64,000 nt of DNA from Pseudonocardia oroxyli (GCF_900102195.1 NZ_FNBE01000018.1:1-64000), one strand, 5' to 3'; shown: positions 25,306 to 33,290, counted from the stretch's first letter. Numbers and translations are program-made. The notes: generated from the sequence alone by a model not told the origin.

Positions 25306-26078
25306 ACGTCCGTCGGGCCCGGCTCCTCCTCCACGTCATCCGGCTCAGCCTGCGCGCCCCCCGGGACCGCTCGACCCGCTGGGAGCGCTACTGGGCCGAG
25401 ACGGACGAGGTCCTGTGGGACGCGCAGGACCCCGCGGAGGCCGCGCACTACACCGCGCTGCTGGCCCGGCACGCCGATCCCGCGCTGCCGATCGTCGACC
25501 TCGGCTGCGGCAGCGGCCTGGTGACCCGGGCGCTGGGCGACCGCGTGGTGGGGGTGGACATCGCGCCCGCCGCGGTGGCGCGGGCCGGGGCCGGGGACTT
25601 CCGGGTCGGCGACATCACCGACCCGGCGCTGGGCCGGGCGCTGCACGCCGAGCTGGGCGACTGCACCGTGTTCCTGCGCGGCGTGCTGCACATCCTCGAC
25701 CCGGCCGCCCGACGCCGGGTGGCCGAGACCGCGGCCGCGCTCGTCGGGCGCCGGGGGTCGGTCCTGATCGCCGAGACGGACTTCCCGGGCCCGTTGCTCG
25801 GCTACCTCGAGAGCCTGGGTGCGGGCCCCCACGGCATCCCCCGGCCGCTGGCCAGGGCCCTGGAGACGGGGATCCCGCGGCCGCGGCCCTTCGGCGACGC
25901 CGAGCTCGCCGACGCGTTCCCGCCCACCCGCTGGGAGCGGGTCGTCGTGGACCACTCGGCCACCATCGCGGCGGTGCCGATGCGGGCGGCGGGCGTGCGG
26001 GAGCAGATCCCCGGGCACCTCGCGGTGCTCCGGCCGGTCACAGGCGCCGCACAGCAGACCCACAGCCCGACTCCCTAG
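25302..26078 (+). CDS. Class I SAM-dependent methyltransferase
   Basis: The 258-residue protein has the SAM-binding motif I IVDLGCGSGLVTRAL (about residues 65-79), a following acidic VVGVDIAP, and GDITDP as motif II. The N-terminus carries RSTRWERYWAETDEVLWD, a segment common in actinobacterial methyltransferases of unknown substrate. The GTG at 25302 overlaps the GGDEF-EAL stop codon. The acceptor cannot be deduced, and its coupling to cyclic-di-GMP genes is unusual. Confidence 0.8.
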   Translation: MNVRRARLLLHVIRLSLRAPRDRSTRWERYWAETDEVLWDAQDPAEAAHYTALLARHADPALPIVDLGCGSGLVTRALGDRVVGVDIAPAAVARAGAGDFRVGDITDPALGRALHAELGDCTVFLRGVLHILDPAARRRVAETAAALVGRRGSVLIAETDFPGPLLGYLESLGAGPHGIPRPLARALETGIPRPRPFGDAELADAFPPTRWERVVVDHSATIAAVPMRAAGVREQIPGHLAVLRPVTGAAQQTHSPTP

Positions 26079-26081
26079 CGT
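26076..26081 (+). promoter_or_regulatory. Leaderless-type -10 box TAGCGT
   Basis: TAGCGT ends seven bases before the ATG at 26089, the spacing expected when transcription starts at the first codon. No Shine-Dalgarno sequence is present. Confidence 0.5.
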
Positions 26082-26088
26082 TCGTCCC

Positions 26089-26997
26089 ATGCCGAACGAG
26101 ATGTCGCACTCCCCGGACTACCAGGGCCGCCGCCTCCCCCGACCCGACGAGGAGGTCGTCGACCAGGGGCTCGCGTTCGACATGGGCACGCTGCTCGGAC
26201 GCAGGCGGATGCTGCGCGTGCTGGGCGTCGGGGCGGCCACCCTGGGTCTGGCGGCCTGCGGGGCGGGCACCACGACGTCGAGCGCCGCGACGGCCACCAC
26301 CGGCGAGGGCGAGATCCCCGACGAGACCGCGGGCCCCTATCCCGGGGACGGCTCCAACGGGCCGAACGCGCTGACCGAGAGCGGGATCGTCCGCAGCGAC
26401 ATCCGCTCCGGCGTCGGCACCGGGTCGGCGACGGCCGAGGGCGTTCCGATGACCCTGGAGCTGACGGTCGCCGACCTGGCGAACGGCGGCTCGGCCTTCG
26501 CGGGCGTGGCGGTGTACGTGTGGCACTGCGACCGAGAGGGCCGCTACTCGCTCTACTCCGAGGGCGTCGAGAACGAGAACTACCTGCGCGGTGTGCAGAT
26601 CGCGGACGCCGACGGCACCGTGCGCTTCACGAGCGTCTTCCCGGCCTGCTACCCGGGCCGGTGGCCGCACGTGCACCTCGAGGTCTACCCGGACGGGGCG
26701 AGCATCACCGACTCCGCGAACGCCATCGCGACCTCGCAGGTCGCGCTGCCGCAGGACGTCTGCGAGGCGGTCTACGCACAGTCCGGCTACGCGTCCTCGG
26801 TGCCCAACCTCGCGGAGCTGAGCCTCGACACCGACGGTGTCTTCGGAGACGACGGCGGCGCGTCCCAGCTGGCCACCGTCACCGGCGAGCCGACGGGCGG
26901 CTACGCCGTCTCGTTGCCGGTCCGGATCGACACCCGGACCACCCCGTCGGCCGGCGCGGCGCCCGGCGGTGGGGCTCCGGGCGGGCCACGTCGCTGA
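26089..26997 (+). CDS. Secreted intradiol ring-cleavage dioxygenase-like Tat lipoprotein
   Basis: The 302-residue protein has a twin-arginine signal with lipobox: GRRRMLRVLGVGAATLGLAAC (cysteine near residue 64). The mature part resembles protocatechuate 3,4-dioxygenases. The stretch VYVWHCDREGRYSLY is followed by GTVRFTSVFPACYPGRWPHVHLEVY, which supplies the Tyr and HxH ligands for ferric iron. Such secreted homologues are known in actinomycetes and may act on aromatic compounds outside the cell. The ATG at 26089 is favoured by the leaderless -10 box; an ATG at 26101 is the alternative. The tail is Gly/Pro-rich. Enzymatic activity is unproven, since the first tyrosine ligand is placed only loosely. 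Confidence 0.8.
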   Translation: MPNEMSHSPDYQGRRLPRPDEEVVDQGLAFDMGTLLGRRRMLRVLGVGAATLGLAACGAGTTTSSAATATTGEGEIPDETAGPYPGDGSNGPNALTESGIVRSDIRSGVGTGSATAEGVPMTLELTVADLANGGSAFAGVAVYVWHCDREGRYSLYSEGVENENYLRGVQIADADGTVRFTSVFPACYPGRWPHVHLEVYPDGASITDSANAIATSQVALPQDVCEAVYAQSGYASSVPNLAELSLDTDGVFGDDGGASQLATVTGEPTGGYAVSLPVRIDTRTTPSAGAAPGGGAPGGPRR

Positions 26998-27000
26998 GGA

Positions 27001-27150
27001 TCAGGCGGCGTTCGGCTCGTCCCAGACCCACTGGGAGACCATCGGGTTCGGGCAGTCCGGGCACTCGACGGCGAAACCCGCCGTCTCCTCACCGGACATC
27101 TCGGCATAGGAACCGCATTCCGGGCAGCTCCACCACACGGTGTCACTCAT
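27001..27150 (-). CDS. 49-residue zinc-ribbon-like protein
   Basis: A short reverse-strand frame from ATG 27150 encodes 49 residues with two CxxC knuckles, WWSCPECGSY and VECPDCPNP. This spacing is typical of a zinc ribbon. The frame is compact, starts with MSDTVWW and stops four bases from the convergent dioxygenase gene. Similar tiny zinc-ribbon proteins are common and usually unassigned in actinobacteria. No Shine-Dalgarno sequence is obvious, so translation from a leaderless message is possible. Confidence 0.65.
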   Translation of the reverse strand: MSDTVWWSCPECGSYAEMSGEETAGFAVECPDCPNPMVSQWVWDEPNAA

Positions 27151-27189
27151 GACGTCCGAGGGTAATCACATGTGTGTGATTCGCAAGTC

Positions 27190-27211
27190 CGGACCACGAT
27201 GAAATGGTCCG
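27190..27211. other. Short palindromic hairpin in intergenic region
   Basis: CGGACCA and TGGTCCG form a seven-base perfect stem around an eight-base AT-richer loop. It lies in the 236-base interval between the zinc-ribbon gene and the HAD phosphatase gene. It may be an operator for the former or a terminator for the latter. Nothing else was seen in this interval. Confidence 0.35.
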
Positions 27212-27386
27212 AACGCGCCGTAACACGGCGTGAGAGCCCGGCGAGTCTCCCCCAGAGGCGCCGAGTACCCGAACGGGTGACCGGGCGGACACGGGGCGCC
27301 CCTCCCGCGGCCGGGAGACACCCCTCCCTCACCGGCCGCCGGTCCACGCCGGCGTGCCCGCCGGCGTGGACCACCTGGGCCGACCG

Positions 27387-28166
27387 CTACACGTCGTCGA
27401 CCAGCTCGGCGATGGACGAGACCACCCGGTTCGGCCGGTACGGGTACCGGTCCACCCGGTCGGCCCGCATGATCCCGCTGAGCACCAGCACCGTGCGCAT
27501 GCCCGCCTCCAGGCCCGCGACGACGTCGGTGTCCATCCGGTCCCCGATCATCACCGTGGTCTCGGAGTGGGCGCCGAGGCGGTTGAGCGCGGCGCGCATC
27601 ATCAGCGGGTTCGGCTTGCCCACGAAGTAGGGGTCCACCCCGGTGGCCCGGGTGATCAGCGCGGCGACCGAGCCGGTCGCGGGCAGCGACCCCTCGTTCG
27701 ACGGCCCGGTGGCGTCCGGGTTGGTGGCGACGAACCGGGCGCCCGCCTCGACCAGCCGGATCGCCGTCGTCACCGCCTCGAAGCTGTAGGTGCGGGTCTC
27801 CCCCAGCACCACGTAGTCCGGCGCGGAGTCGGTGAGCACGTACCCGATCTCGTGCAGGGCCGTGGTCAGGCCCGCCTCGCCCACCACGTAGGCCGAGCCG
27901 CCGGGGCGCTGCTGGTCGAGGAAGGTCGCGGTGGCCAGCGCGGAGGTCCAGATCGACTCCACCGGGACGTCGATGCCGGTGTTGCGCAGCCGGAACTGCA
28001 GGTCGCGCGGGGTGTAGATCGAGTTGTTGGTGAGGACCAGGAAGGGGGTCTCGGTCTCGCGCAGACGCTTCACGAACTCGTCGGCACCGGGGATGATGTT
28101 CCCCTCGTGGACGAGCACGCCGTCCATGTCGGTCATCCAGGCCTCGACGGGCTTGCTCTCGGACAC
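27387..28166 (-). CDS. HAD-IIA family (NagD-like) phosphatase
   Basis: The 259-residue protein has HAD motif I in WMTDMDGVLVHEG (nucleophile D13, acid/base D15), motif II in PFLVLTNNS, a C2-type cap in the middle, and the late block KPNPLMMRAALNRLG...TVMIGDRMDTDVVAGLEAGM with motifs III and IV. This is the NagD/PGP-like subclass that hydrolyses small phosphate esters. The substrate is not predictable. The GTG at 28166 is preceded by a leaderless-type TACCCT box. Confidence 0.9.
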   Translation of the reverse strand: MSESKPVEAWMTDMDGVLVHEGNIIPGADEFVKRLRETETPFLVLTNNSIYTPRDLQFRLRNTGIDVPVESIWTSALATATFLDQQRPGGSAYVVGEAGLTTALHEIGYVLTDSAPDYVVLGETRTYSFEAVTTAIRLVEAGARFVATNPDATGPSNEGSLPATGSVAALITRATGVDPYFVGKPNPLMMRAALNRLGAHSETTVMIGDRMDTDVVAGLEAGMRTVLVLSGIMRADRVDRYPYRPNRVVSSIAELVDDV

Positions 28167-28172
28167 CCTGGC

Positions 28173-28178
28173 AGGGTA
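28173..28178 (-). promoter_or_regulatory. Leaderless-type -10 box TACCCT
   Basis: On the reverse strand TACCCT ends six bases before the GTG at 28166. No Shine-Dalgarno sequence lies between them. Confidence 0.5.
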
Positions 28179-28248
28179 GCCCCGGGAACGGACGCGGGCT
28201 TTCGTCCGTTATCTCCGTAGACGATTCGGAGTACAGGGAGAGAGACCC

Positions 28249-29034
28249 GTGGACCTCGTGACCATTCTGATCCTGCTCGCCGTGGTGGGTGGTGTCATCT
28301 GGCTGGTCCGCAACCGTGGCGCGGGCCAGGCCGCACAGCTGGAGGACGCCAAGTCCGACGCGCGCCGCTGGCTCGAGCGCCTCGGCGGCCAGGTGCTGAA
28401 CCTGATCGGCACGAACGAGGCCGCGAAGCAGGCACTCGCCGACGCGTCCGAGCGCTACAACGCCGCGGGCTCGCAGATGGAGCAGGCGAAGACCCCGGCG
28501 CAGGCCCGCGGCGTGACCGAGACCGCCTACGAGGGCCTCTACTACGTCCGGGCCGCGCGGCTGGCCATGGACATGGACCCCGGCCCCGAGCTGCCGCCGC
28601 TGCCCGGTCAGCAGCGCGCGGGCGCGGTCACCGAGGAGCGGAACGTCGATGTCGAGGGCCAGAGCTTCAGTGCCTCGCCGAACCCCTCGGACCGCAACTC
28701 GCACTACTACCCGGGCGGGAACGTCGCGGGGCGGCCGGTCCCGGCGGGCTGGTACTCCGAGCCGTGGTGGAAGCCGGCGCTGGTGGCGGGCGCCTGGGGT
28801 GTCGGATCGGCGCTGCTGTTCAGCGCGATGTTCTCCGGCATGGCAGGCAGCGCCTACGCGGGCGGCTACGAGCAGGGCCTGGCGGACGCGCAGGCCGAGG
28901 ACATGGGCGGCGGCGACATGGGGGCCGACGGCGGCGACATGGGCGGCGACGGTGGCGGCGACTTCGGTGGTGGGGACTTCGGCGGAGGCGACTTCGGCGG
29001 GGGCGGAGATTTCGGCGGAGGGTTCGACTTCTGA
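28249..29034 (+). CDS. DUF1542-like membrane protein with Gly/Asp-rich tail
   Basis: The 261-residue protein starts with a membrane segment, LVTILILLAVVGGVIWLV. A helical region (about residues 30-105) resembles DUF1542-type actinobacterial proteins, and a second hydrophobic stretch lies at about 175-200. The last 45 residues are a low-complexity GGGDF/GGDMG repeat ending FDF, as seen in TPM-domain and surface-associated proteins. GGGAGAG precedes the GTG at 28249. The function is unknown, and a role in envelope stress or maintenance is only a guess. A perfect hairpin overlaps its stop codon. Confidence 0.7.
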   Translation: MDLVTILILLAVVGGVIWLVRNRGAGQAAQLEDAKSDARRWLERLGGQVLNLIGTNEAAKQALADASERYNAAGSQMEQAKTPAQARGVTETAYEGLYYVRAARLAMDMDPGPELPPLPGQQRAGAVTEERNVDVEGQSFSASPNPSDRNSHYYPGGNVAGRPVPAGWYSEPWWKPALVAGAWGVGSALLFSAMFSGMAGSAYAGGYEQGLADAQAEDMGGGDMGADGGDMGGDGGGDFGGGDFGGGDFGGGGDFGGGFDF

Positions 29035-29062
29035 TCATCGGGGGTTTGCGAATCCGATGATC
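29033..29062 (+). terminator. Stem-loop at end of DUF1542-like gene
   Basis: GATCATCGG (29033-29041) and CCGATGATC (29054-29062) form a perfect nine-base stem with a 12-base loop beginning inside the stop codon at 29032-29034. There is no T-run, as is normal for GC-rich actinobacterial terminators. Confidence 0.6.
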
Positions 29063-29116
29063 GGGTAATCCATGCTCGGAGCAGACCTCGGCCGGCACGA
29101 CCGGCCATGCGACACA

Positions 29117-29149
29117 GACCGGCCCGGAGCGCTCAGTCCCGGGCCGGTC
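29117..29149. terminator. GC-rich hairpin between convergent genes
   Basis: GACCGGCCCGG (29117-29127) pairs perfectly with CCGGGCCGGTC (29139-29149) around an 11-base loop. It sits 20 bases beyond the stop of the convergent glycosylase gene and can serve either strand. Confidence 0.75.
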
Positions 29150-29168
29150 AGTGCTTTCCGGGGTCGTC

Positions 29169-29957
29169 CTACGCCTGGCACCGGGGGCACCAGAAGAGGT
29201 TGCGGCCCTGGTGGGTCGTGCGGGCGATCGGGGTGCCGCACACCAGACAGGGGCGCCCGGCGCGGCGGTAGGTGTAGACCGCGCCGGCGCAGGCGCTGTT
29301 CCCGTCGTCGCCCCCGGCCACGCGGGTCGTCTCGATCCGGCCCGCCCGCTCCCCCGCCCGCAGCATGTCGGTCAGGTCGGCCCACAGGGCGTCGAACCGC
29401 TCGCGGCCGAGGTCACGGCCCGCCCGCTGCGGGTCGAGGCCGCACCGGAACAGGGTCTCGGCACGGAAGACGTTCCCCAGCCCGGCGATCACGCTCTGGT
29501 CCATCAACAGCGACGCCAGCGGCGCGCGGGAGCGCGAGATCCGGCGCCAGGCCTCCTCCGGGTCCGCGTCGGCGCGCAGCGGATCGGGGCCGAGGCGGGC
29601 GCGGATGGCCTTCACCTCGACGTCGGTGAGCACCGCGCAGGCCGAGGGTCCACGCAGGTCGGCGTAGTGGGTCTCGCCGACCATCCGCATCCGGACCTGG
29701 CCCCGCGGCTCCGGCAGGGGGAGCCGCCGGTTGGGGAACCGACCCCACAGACCCAGGTGGACGTGCACGACGAGATCCGGGCCGTAGTGCTGGAACAGGT
29801 GCTTGCCGTGCGCCTCGACGGCGGCGAGCACCCGGCCGTCGACCAGCTCGGCGTCCGTGGCGAAGCGGCCCTGGGGGCTGCTCACCGCGACCGGCGCCCC
29901 CGCGAACCGGCGGCGCTGCAGGCGGGCCATGCGGTGCACGGTGTGGCCTTCGGGCAT
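29169..29957 (-). CDS. Fpg/Nei-family DNA glycosylase (first of tandem pair)
   Basis: The 262-residue protein begins MPEGHTVHR, with the catalytic Pro2-Glu3 of the family. It continues with the helix-two-turn-helix region LLMDQSVIAGLGNVFRAETLF and ends with a zinc finger, CLVCGTP...NLFWCPRCQ. It excises oxidised bases and cleaves the strand by beta,delta-elimination. HVHLGLWGRF resembles the Nei branch. A second homologue lies 48 bases upstream on the same strand, so the two probably arose by tandem duplication and may divide substrates. Confidence 0.9.
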   Translation of the reverse strand: MPEGHTVHRMARLQRRRFAGAPVAVSSPQGRFATDAELVDGRVLAAVEAHGKHLFQHYGPDLVVHVHLGLWGRFPNRRLPLPEPRGQVRMRMVGETHYADLRGPSACAVLTDVEVKAIRARLGPDPLRADADPEEAWRRISRSRAPLASLLMDQSVIAGLGNVFRAETLFRCGLDPQRAGRDLGRERFDALWADLTDMLRAGERAGRIETTRVAGGDDGNSACAGAVYTYRRAGRPCLVCGTPIARTTHQGRNLFWCPRCQA

Positions 29958-30005
29958 CCCCCGAGCCTGCCCGCACCCCGCCGATCCCGCGCGTCGACCG
30001 CGAGA

Positions 30006-30812
30006 TCAGGACTGGCAGGTGGGGCACCAGAACAGGTTGCGGGCCTGGTGGGTCACGGTCAGCACGGTGGTGCCGCAGACGTGGCAGGGCAGCCCGGCGC
30101 GGCGGTAGACGTACACCTCGCCGCCGTGGCGGTCCTTCCGCGGGGCGAGCCCCTTGCGCCGGGGGTCGTCCTCCGGTCGCACCGTGTCGATCCGGCCCTT
30201 GCGCACGCCGTCCTTCATCAGGGCGACGAGGTCTGCGGCCATCGCGTCCCACGTGCCCCGGTCCAGCGCCCGGCCGCTGGTCTGCGGGTCCAGGTGGTGG
30301 CGGAACAGCAGCTCGGCGCGGTAGACGTTCCCGACGCCGCTGATCACCTTCTGGTCCATCAGCAGCGTGGCGAGCGGGCTCGAGCTCTTCGCGAGCCGGG
30401 CGTACACCCGGTCCGGGTCGAAGTCCCGGCGCAGCGGATCGGGGCCGAGACGGTCCCGGATGGCCTTCACCTCGGCGCGGGTGAGCAGCTCGCACGCCGT
30501 GGGGCCGCGCAGGTCGGCGAAGTGGGTCTCCCCGACCAGCCGCATCCGCAGCTGTCCGCGAGGCTCCGGCGCGGGCAGCTCGCCCTCGTCGAACGTGCCG
30601 TAGAGACCCAGGTGGACGTGCACCACGAGGTCCGCGGCGAAGGTGTGGAACAGGTGCTTGCCGTGGGCCTCGGCGCGGGTGAGCACCTGGCCGTCGAGCA
30701 GGGCGGCGGAGTCGGCGAAGCGGCCCTGCGGACTGGTGACCCGCACGGGCCTGCGCGCGAAGAGCTTCTGGTGCCTGCGGGCGAGCCGGTGGAGGGTGTG
30801 GCCCTCAGGCAC
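30006..30812 (-). CDS. nei: Fpg/Nei-family DNA glycosylase (second of tandem pair, beside rpiB)
   Basis: The 268-residue protein starts MPEGHTLHR (catalytic Pro2, Glu3) and keeps HVHLGLYGTF, LLMDQKVISGVGNVYRAELLF and the zinc finger CHVCGTT...NLFWCPTCQ. It is similar along its whole length to the gene at 29169-29957. Its start lies inside the end of rpiB (eight-base overlap), so the two are co-translated. In M. tuberculosis a glycosylase of this type (Rv2464c) also follows rpiB (Rv2465c), so this copy is probably the ancestral one. Confidence 0.9.
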   Translation of the reverse strand: MPEGHTLHRLARRHQKLFARRPVRVTSPQGRFADSAALLDGQVLTRAEAHGKHLFHTFAADLVVHVHLGLYGTFDEGELPAPEPRGQLRMRLVGETHFADLRGPTACELLTRAEVKAIRDRLGPDPLRRDFDPDRVYARLAKSSSPLATLLMDQKVISGVGNVYRAELLFRHHLDPQTSGRALDRGTWDAMAADLVALMKDGVRKGRIDTVRPEDDPRRKGLAPRKDRHGGEVYVYRRAGLPCHVCGTTVLTVTHQARNLFWCPTCQS

Positions 30813-31251
30813 GTTCGTACGCGGACACCTGGTCGATGCGCCGCTGGTGGCGCTCGCCGTGGCTGAACGGGGTGGCGAGGAAGGCCTCGACGATCGCGAA
30901 GGCCTCCGCCTCGGTGTGCTGGCGGGCGCCGATCCCGACGACCTGCGCGTCGTTGTGCTCGCGGCTCAGCTTCGCGATGTCGATGTTCCACGCCAGGGCG
31001 GCGCGGATCCCCTTCACCTTGTTCGCGGCGATCTGCTCGCCGTTGCCCGACCCGCCGATGACGACGCCGAGGCTGCCCGGGTCGTTCACCACCTTCCGCG
31101 CGGTGTCGATGCAGAAGGCGGGGTAGTCGTCCTCCGGGTCGTAGGTGAGGGCGCCGACGTCCACGACGTCGTATCCCTTGCCGCCCAGGTGCTTCACCAG
31201 GGCCGCCTTGAGCTCGAAACCGGCGTGGTCACTGCCGAGGTAGACGCGCAC
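30805..31251 (-). CDS. rpiB: Ribose-5-phosphate isomerase B
   Basis: The 148-residue protein is full length for RpiB. The N-terminal MRVYLGSDHAGFELK carries the phosphate-handling SDHAG, and VVIGGSGNGEQIAANKVKGIRAAL follows. As in the mycobacterial enzyme, the catalytic position has Ser-Gly-Asn-Gly-Glu (E72 as the base) rather than the cysteine of the E. coli type. The enzyme interconverts ribose-5-phosphate and ribulose-5-phosphate. The GTG at 31251 is only 17 bases from the divergent DUF429 gene, so the promoters must overlap. Confidence 0.95.
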   Translation of the reverse strand: MRVYLGSDHAGFELKAALVKHLGGKGYDVVDVGALTYDPEDDYPAFCIDTARKVVNDPGSLGVVIGGSGNGEQIAANKVKGIRAALAWNIDIAKLSREHNDAQVVGIGARQHTEAEAFAIVEAFLATPFSHGERHQRRIDQVSAYERA

Positions 31252-31268
31252 GACGAGAATCCTGCCTC

Positions 31269-31934
31269 ATGAGGGTCGCCGGTGTGGACGGGGTGCCCGG
31301 AGGGTGGGTCGTGGTCCGGCTCGCACCCGTCCGGTGGGACGTCGTGGTCTCGGCCGCCGAGGTGGTCGCGCTGACGGCGGGCTGCGACGCGGTGGCGGTC
31401 GACATCCCGCTCGCGGTGCCGGTGTCCGGGTGGCGACCGTGCGACGGGCTGGCCGCGGCCCGGCTGGGCCGGGCCCGGTCGTCGATCTTCCCGGCGCCCC
31501 CGCTGCCGGTGCTGCAGGCCGCCTCGCACGCCGAGGCCGTCGCGGTGGCGCGGCGGCTCACCGGCAAGGGGATCAGCATCCAGACCTGGAACATCCGGCG
31601 GCAGATCCTGGACTGGCTGTCCGTCGACCTGCCGCCGACGGTCGTGGAGGCCTCGCCCGAGCTGGCGTTCCGCGGGCTGCTCCCCGGTGACTTCGCGTCG
31701 AAGAAGACGGCCCGCGGGGTCGGCAGGCGGCTCGCCGCGCTGGGCACCTGGGTGTCGCCGTCGGTGTTCGCCGAGCTCCCCGCAGGCGCCCGGCTCGACG
31801 ACTGCCTCGACGCCCTGGCCTGCGCCTGGACCGCCGAGCGGGTCGCGGCGGGCGAGGTGGAGATGCTGGGCGGGGAGCTGGGCGCGGACGGGCGGGTGAT
31901 GCGGATCGCGGCTCCGGTGGTGGGTGGCGGCTGA
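31269..31934 (+). CDS. DUF429 family protein
   Basis: The 221-residue protein opens with VAGVDGVPGGWVVVRL and has AVAVDIPLAVP, RSSIFPAPPLPVL and ASPELAFRGLL in the order found in DUF429 (an RNase H-like fold of unknown function). The acidic residues in GVDG and VDIP fit a metal-binding site, but no activity is established. The start ATG at 31269 leaves only a 17-base gap to the divergent rpiB. A pair of hairpins covers its 3' end. Confidence 0.85.
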   Translation: MRVAGVDGVPGGWVVVRLAPVRWDVVVSAAEVVALTAGCDAVAVDIPLAVPVSGWRPCDGLAAARLGRARSSIFPAPPLPVLQAASHAEAVAVARRLTGKGISIQTWNIRRQILDWLSVDLPPTVVEASPELAFRGLLPGDFASKKTARGVGRRLAALGTWVSPSVFAELPAGARLDDCLDALACAWTAERVAAGEVEMLGGELGADGRVMRIAAPVVGGG

Positions 31935-31985
31935 CGCTTGGGCGGCCCAAGCGTCGCTGAGCGGCGCTTGGGCGTCCCGAGCGTC
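31933..31985. repeat. Two tandem stem-loops at gene end
   Basis: A perfect stem, GACGCTTGGG with CCCAAGCGTC around a three-base loop (31933-31955), is followed seven bases later by a near copy (31963-31985) with two wobble pairs. The first begins inside the DUF429 stop codon. They are probably terminators, but the repetition suggests a dispersed palindromic element. Confidence 0.6.
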
Positions 31986-32055
31986 AGGGCCGGGCCGGGC
32001 AGGCGCCTGCGGCATGCTGGCAGCCGTGCGGCGGGGCGACGACAGGGGGAATCGG

Positions 32056-32661
32056 GTGCGGGCGGCGGGGATCGTGCTGGCGGGTGGACGCTCGTCCCGG
32101 ATGGGCCGGTCGAAGGCGTGGTTGGACTGGCGTGGCACGCCCCTGCTGGCGCACGTCGTCGCGACCGTCGGCGGCGTCGTCGAGCCGGTGGTCGTGGTGG
32201 GGGCGCCGGGGCAGGACCTGCCGGTGACCGGCGCCGAGACCGTCGCCGACCCCGTCGCGGGGCGCGGGCCGCTGCAGGGCATCGCGACCGGGCTCGCCGC
32301 GGTGGCGGGCCGGGCGGACGCCGCGTTCGTCGCCTCGGTGGACCTCCCGCTGCTGCACCCGGCCTACGTCCGGCGGGTACTGGACCTGCTCGGCGACCAC
32401 GACGTGCTGCTCCCGGTGGTGCACGGCCACCACCAGCCCCTCGCCGCGGCGTACCGGGTGGGGCTCGCCGCGACCGTCGCCGACCTGCTCACCGCGGGCC
32501 GCAGCCGACCGCCCGACCTGTTCGCGACCGTCGACGTCCGCCGGGTGGAGGCCGCGGAGCTGCTGGCGGATCCCGCGCTGGCCGCGGCCGATCCCGCGCT
32601 GCGGTCGCTGGTCAACGTCAACACCCCCGACGAGTACGCGACGGTCGTCGGCGAGACTTGA
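32056..32661 (+). CDS. mobA: MobA-like NTP transferase (molybdenum cofactor guanylyltransferase)
   Basis: The 201-residue protein has the nucleotidyltransferase signature AGIVLAGGRSSRMGRSKAWLDW, the GPLQGIATGL loop, an ASVDLPLL metal-binding segment (in place of the usual CDMP) and LPVVHGHHQPLAAAY. This fits MobA or a related cytidylyl/guanylyl transferase. The enzyme would attach GMP to molybdopterin. GTG at 32056 is chosen since AGGGGGA precedes it by five bases. The TenA-like gene follows within six bases or overlaps it if a TTG start is used. Confidence 0.8.
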   Translation: MRAAGIVLAGGRSSRMGRSKAWLDWRGTPLLAHVVATVGGVVEPVVVVGAPGQDLPVTGAETVADPVAGRGPLQGIATGLAAVAGRADAAFVASVDLPLLHPAYVRRVLDLLGDHDVLLPVVHGHHQPLAAAYRVGLAATVADLLTAGRSRPPDLFATVDVRRVEAAELLADPALAAADPALRSLVNVNTPDEYATVVGET

Positions 32662-32666
32662 TCCCC

Positions 32667-33290
32667 GTGTCGTTCTCCGAAGAGCTCCGCAGGACCCACG
32701 CCGAGACCTGGGCCGCCGCCGTCGGGCACCGGTTCGTCGACGAGCTGTGGGCGGGCACGGTGGACCGGACGGTCCTCGCCCGCTACCTCGTGCAGGACTT
32801 CCAGTTCTGCGACGCGTTCCTCGCTCTGATGGGCGCGGCCGTCGCGACCTGCGACGATCCCGCCGCGCGGGTGGTCCACGCCCGCCAGGTCGGGCTGGTC
32901 GCGGGCGACGAGCACGAGTTCTTCCTCTCCTCGTTCCGCACGCTCGGCGTCTCGGCCGAGGCCGATCTCGCTGCCCCGACCCGCGGGTTCGTCGAGCTGA
33001 TGGACACCGCACGCGCGGACGCGAGCTACGCCGAGATCCTCGCCGTGCTGCTGGTGGCCGAGTGGCTCTACCTCGACTGGGCGGCGCGGGACGCGCCGAC
33101 GCCCGCCGACCCGATCGCCGCGGAGTGGATCGACCTGCACCGGGGCCCCGCGTTCGCGGCGTGGGTGGACTTCCTGCGGGCCGAGTTCGACCGGGCCGCC
33201 GCGCACTCGTCGCACGTCGTCCGGGTGAGCAGGCGGTTCGGCGAGGCGGTGGATCTGGAGCTGGCGTTCTTCGAGGCGGCCTACGGCTGA
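32667..33290 (+). CDS. tenA: TenA/Thi-4 family protein (thiaminase II-like)
   Basis: The 207-residue all-helical protein begins SFSEELRRTHAETW and shows RYLVQDFQFCDAFLALMGAAVA and EHEFFLSSFRTLGV, in line with TenA/PqqC-like proteins that salvage thiamine pyrimidine. The catalytic cysteine normally found in the mid-protein ..YxxC region is not obvious here, so it may be of the cysteine-less TenA_E type. GTG at 32667 is the preferred start; a TTG at 32658 overlapping the mobA stop is possible. Confidence 0.75.
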   Translation: MSFSEELRRTHAETWAAAVGHRFVDELWAGTVDRTVLARYLVQDFQFCDAFLALMGAAVATCDDPAARVVHARQVGLVAGDEHEFFLSSFRTLGVSAEADLAAPTRGFVELMDTARADASYAEILAVLLVAEWLYLDWAARDAPTPADPIAAEWIDLHRGPAFAAWVDFLRAEFDRAAAHSSHVVRVSRRFGEAVDLELAFFEAAYG

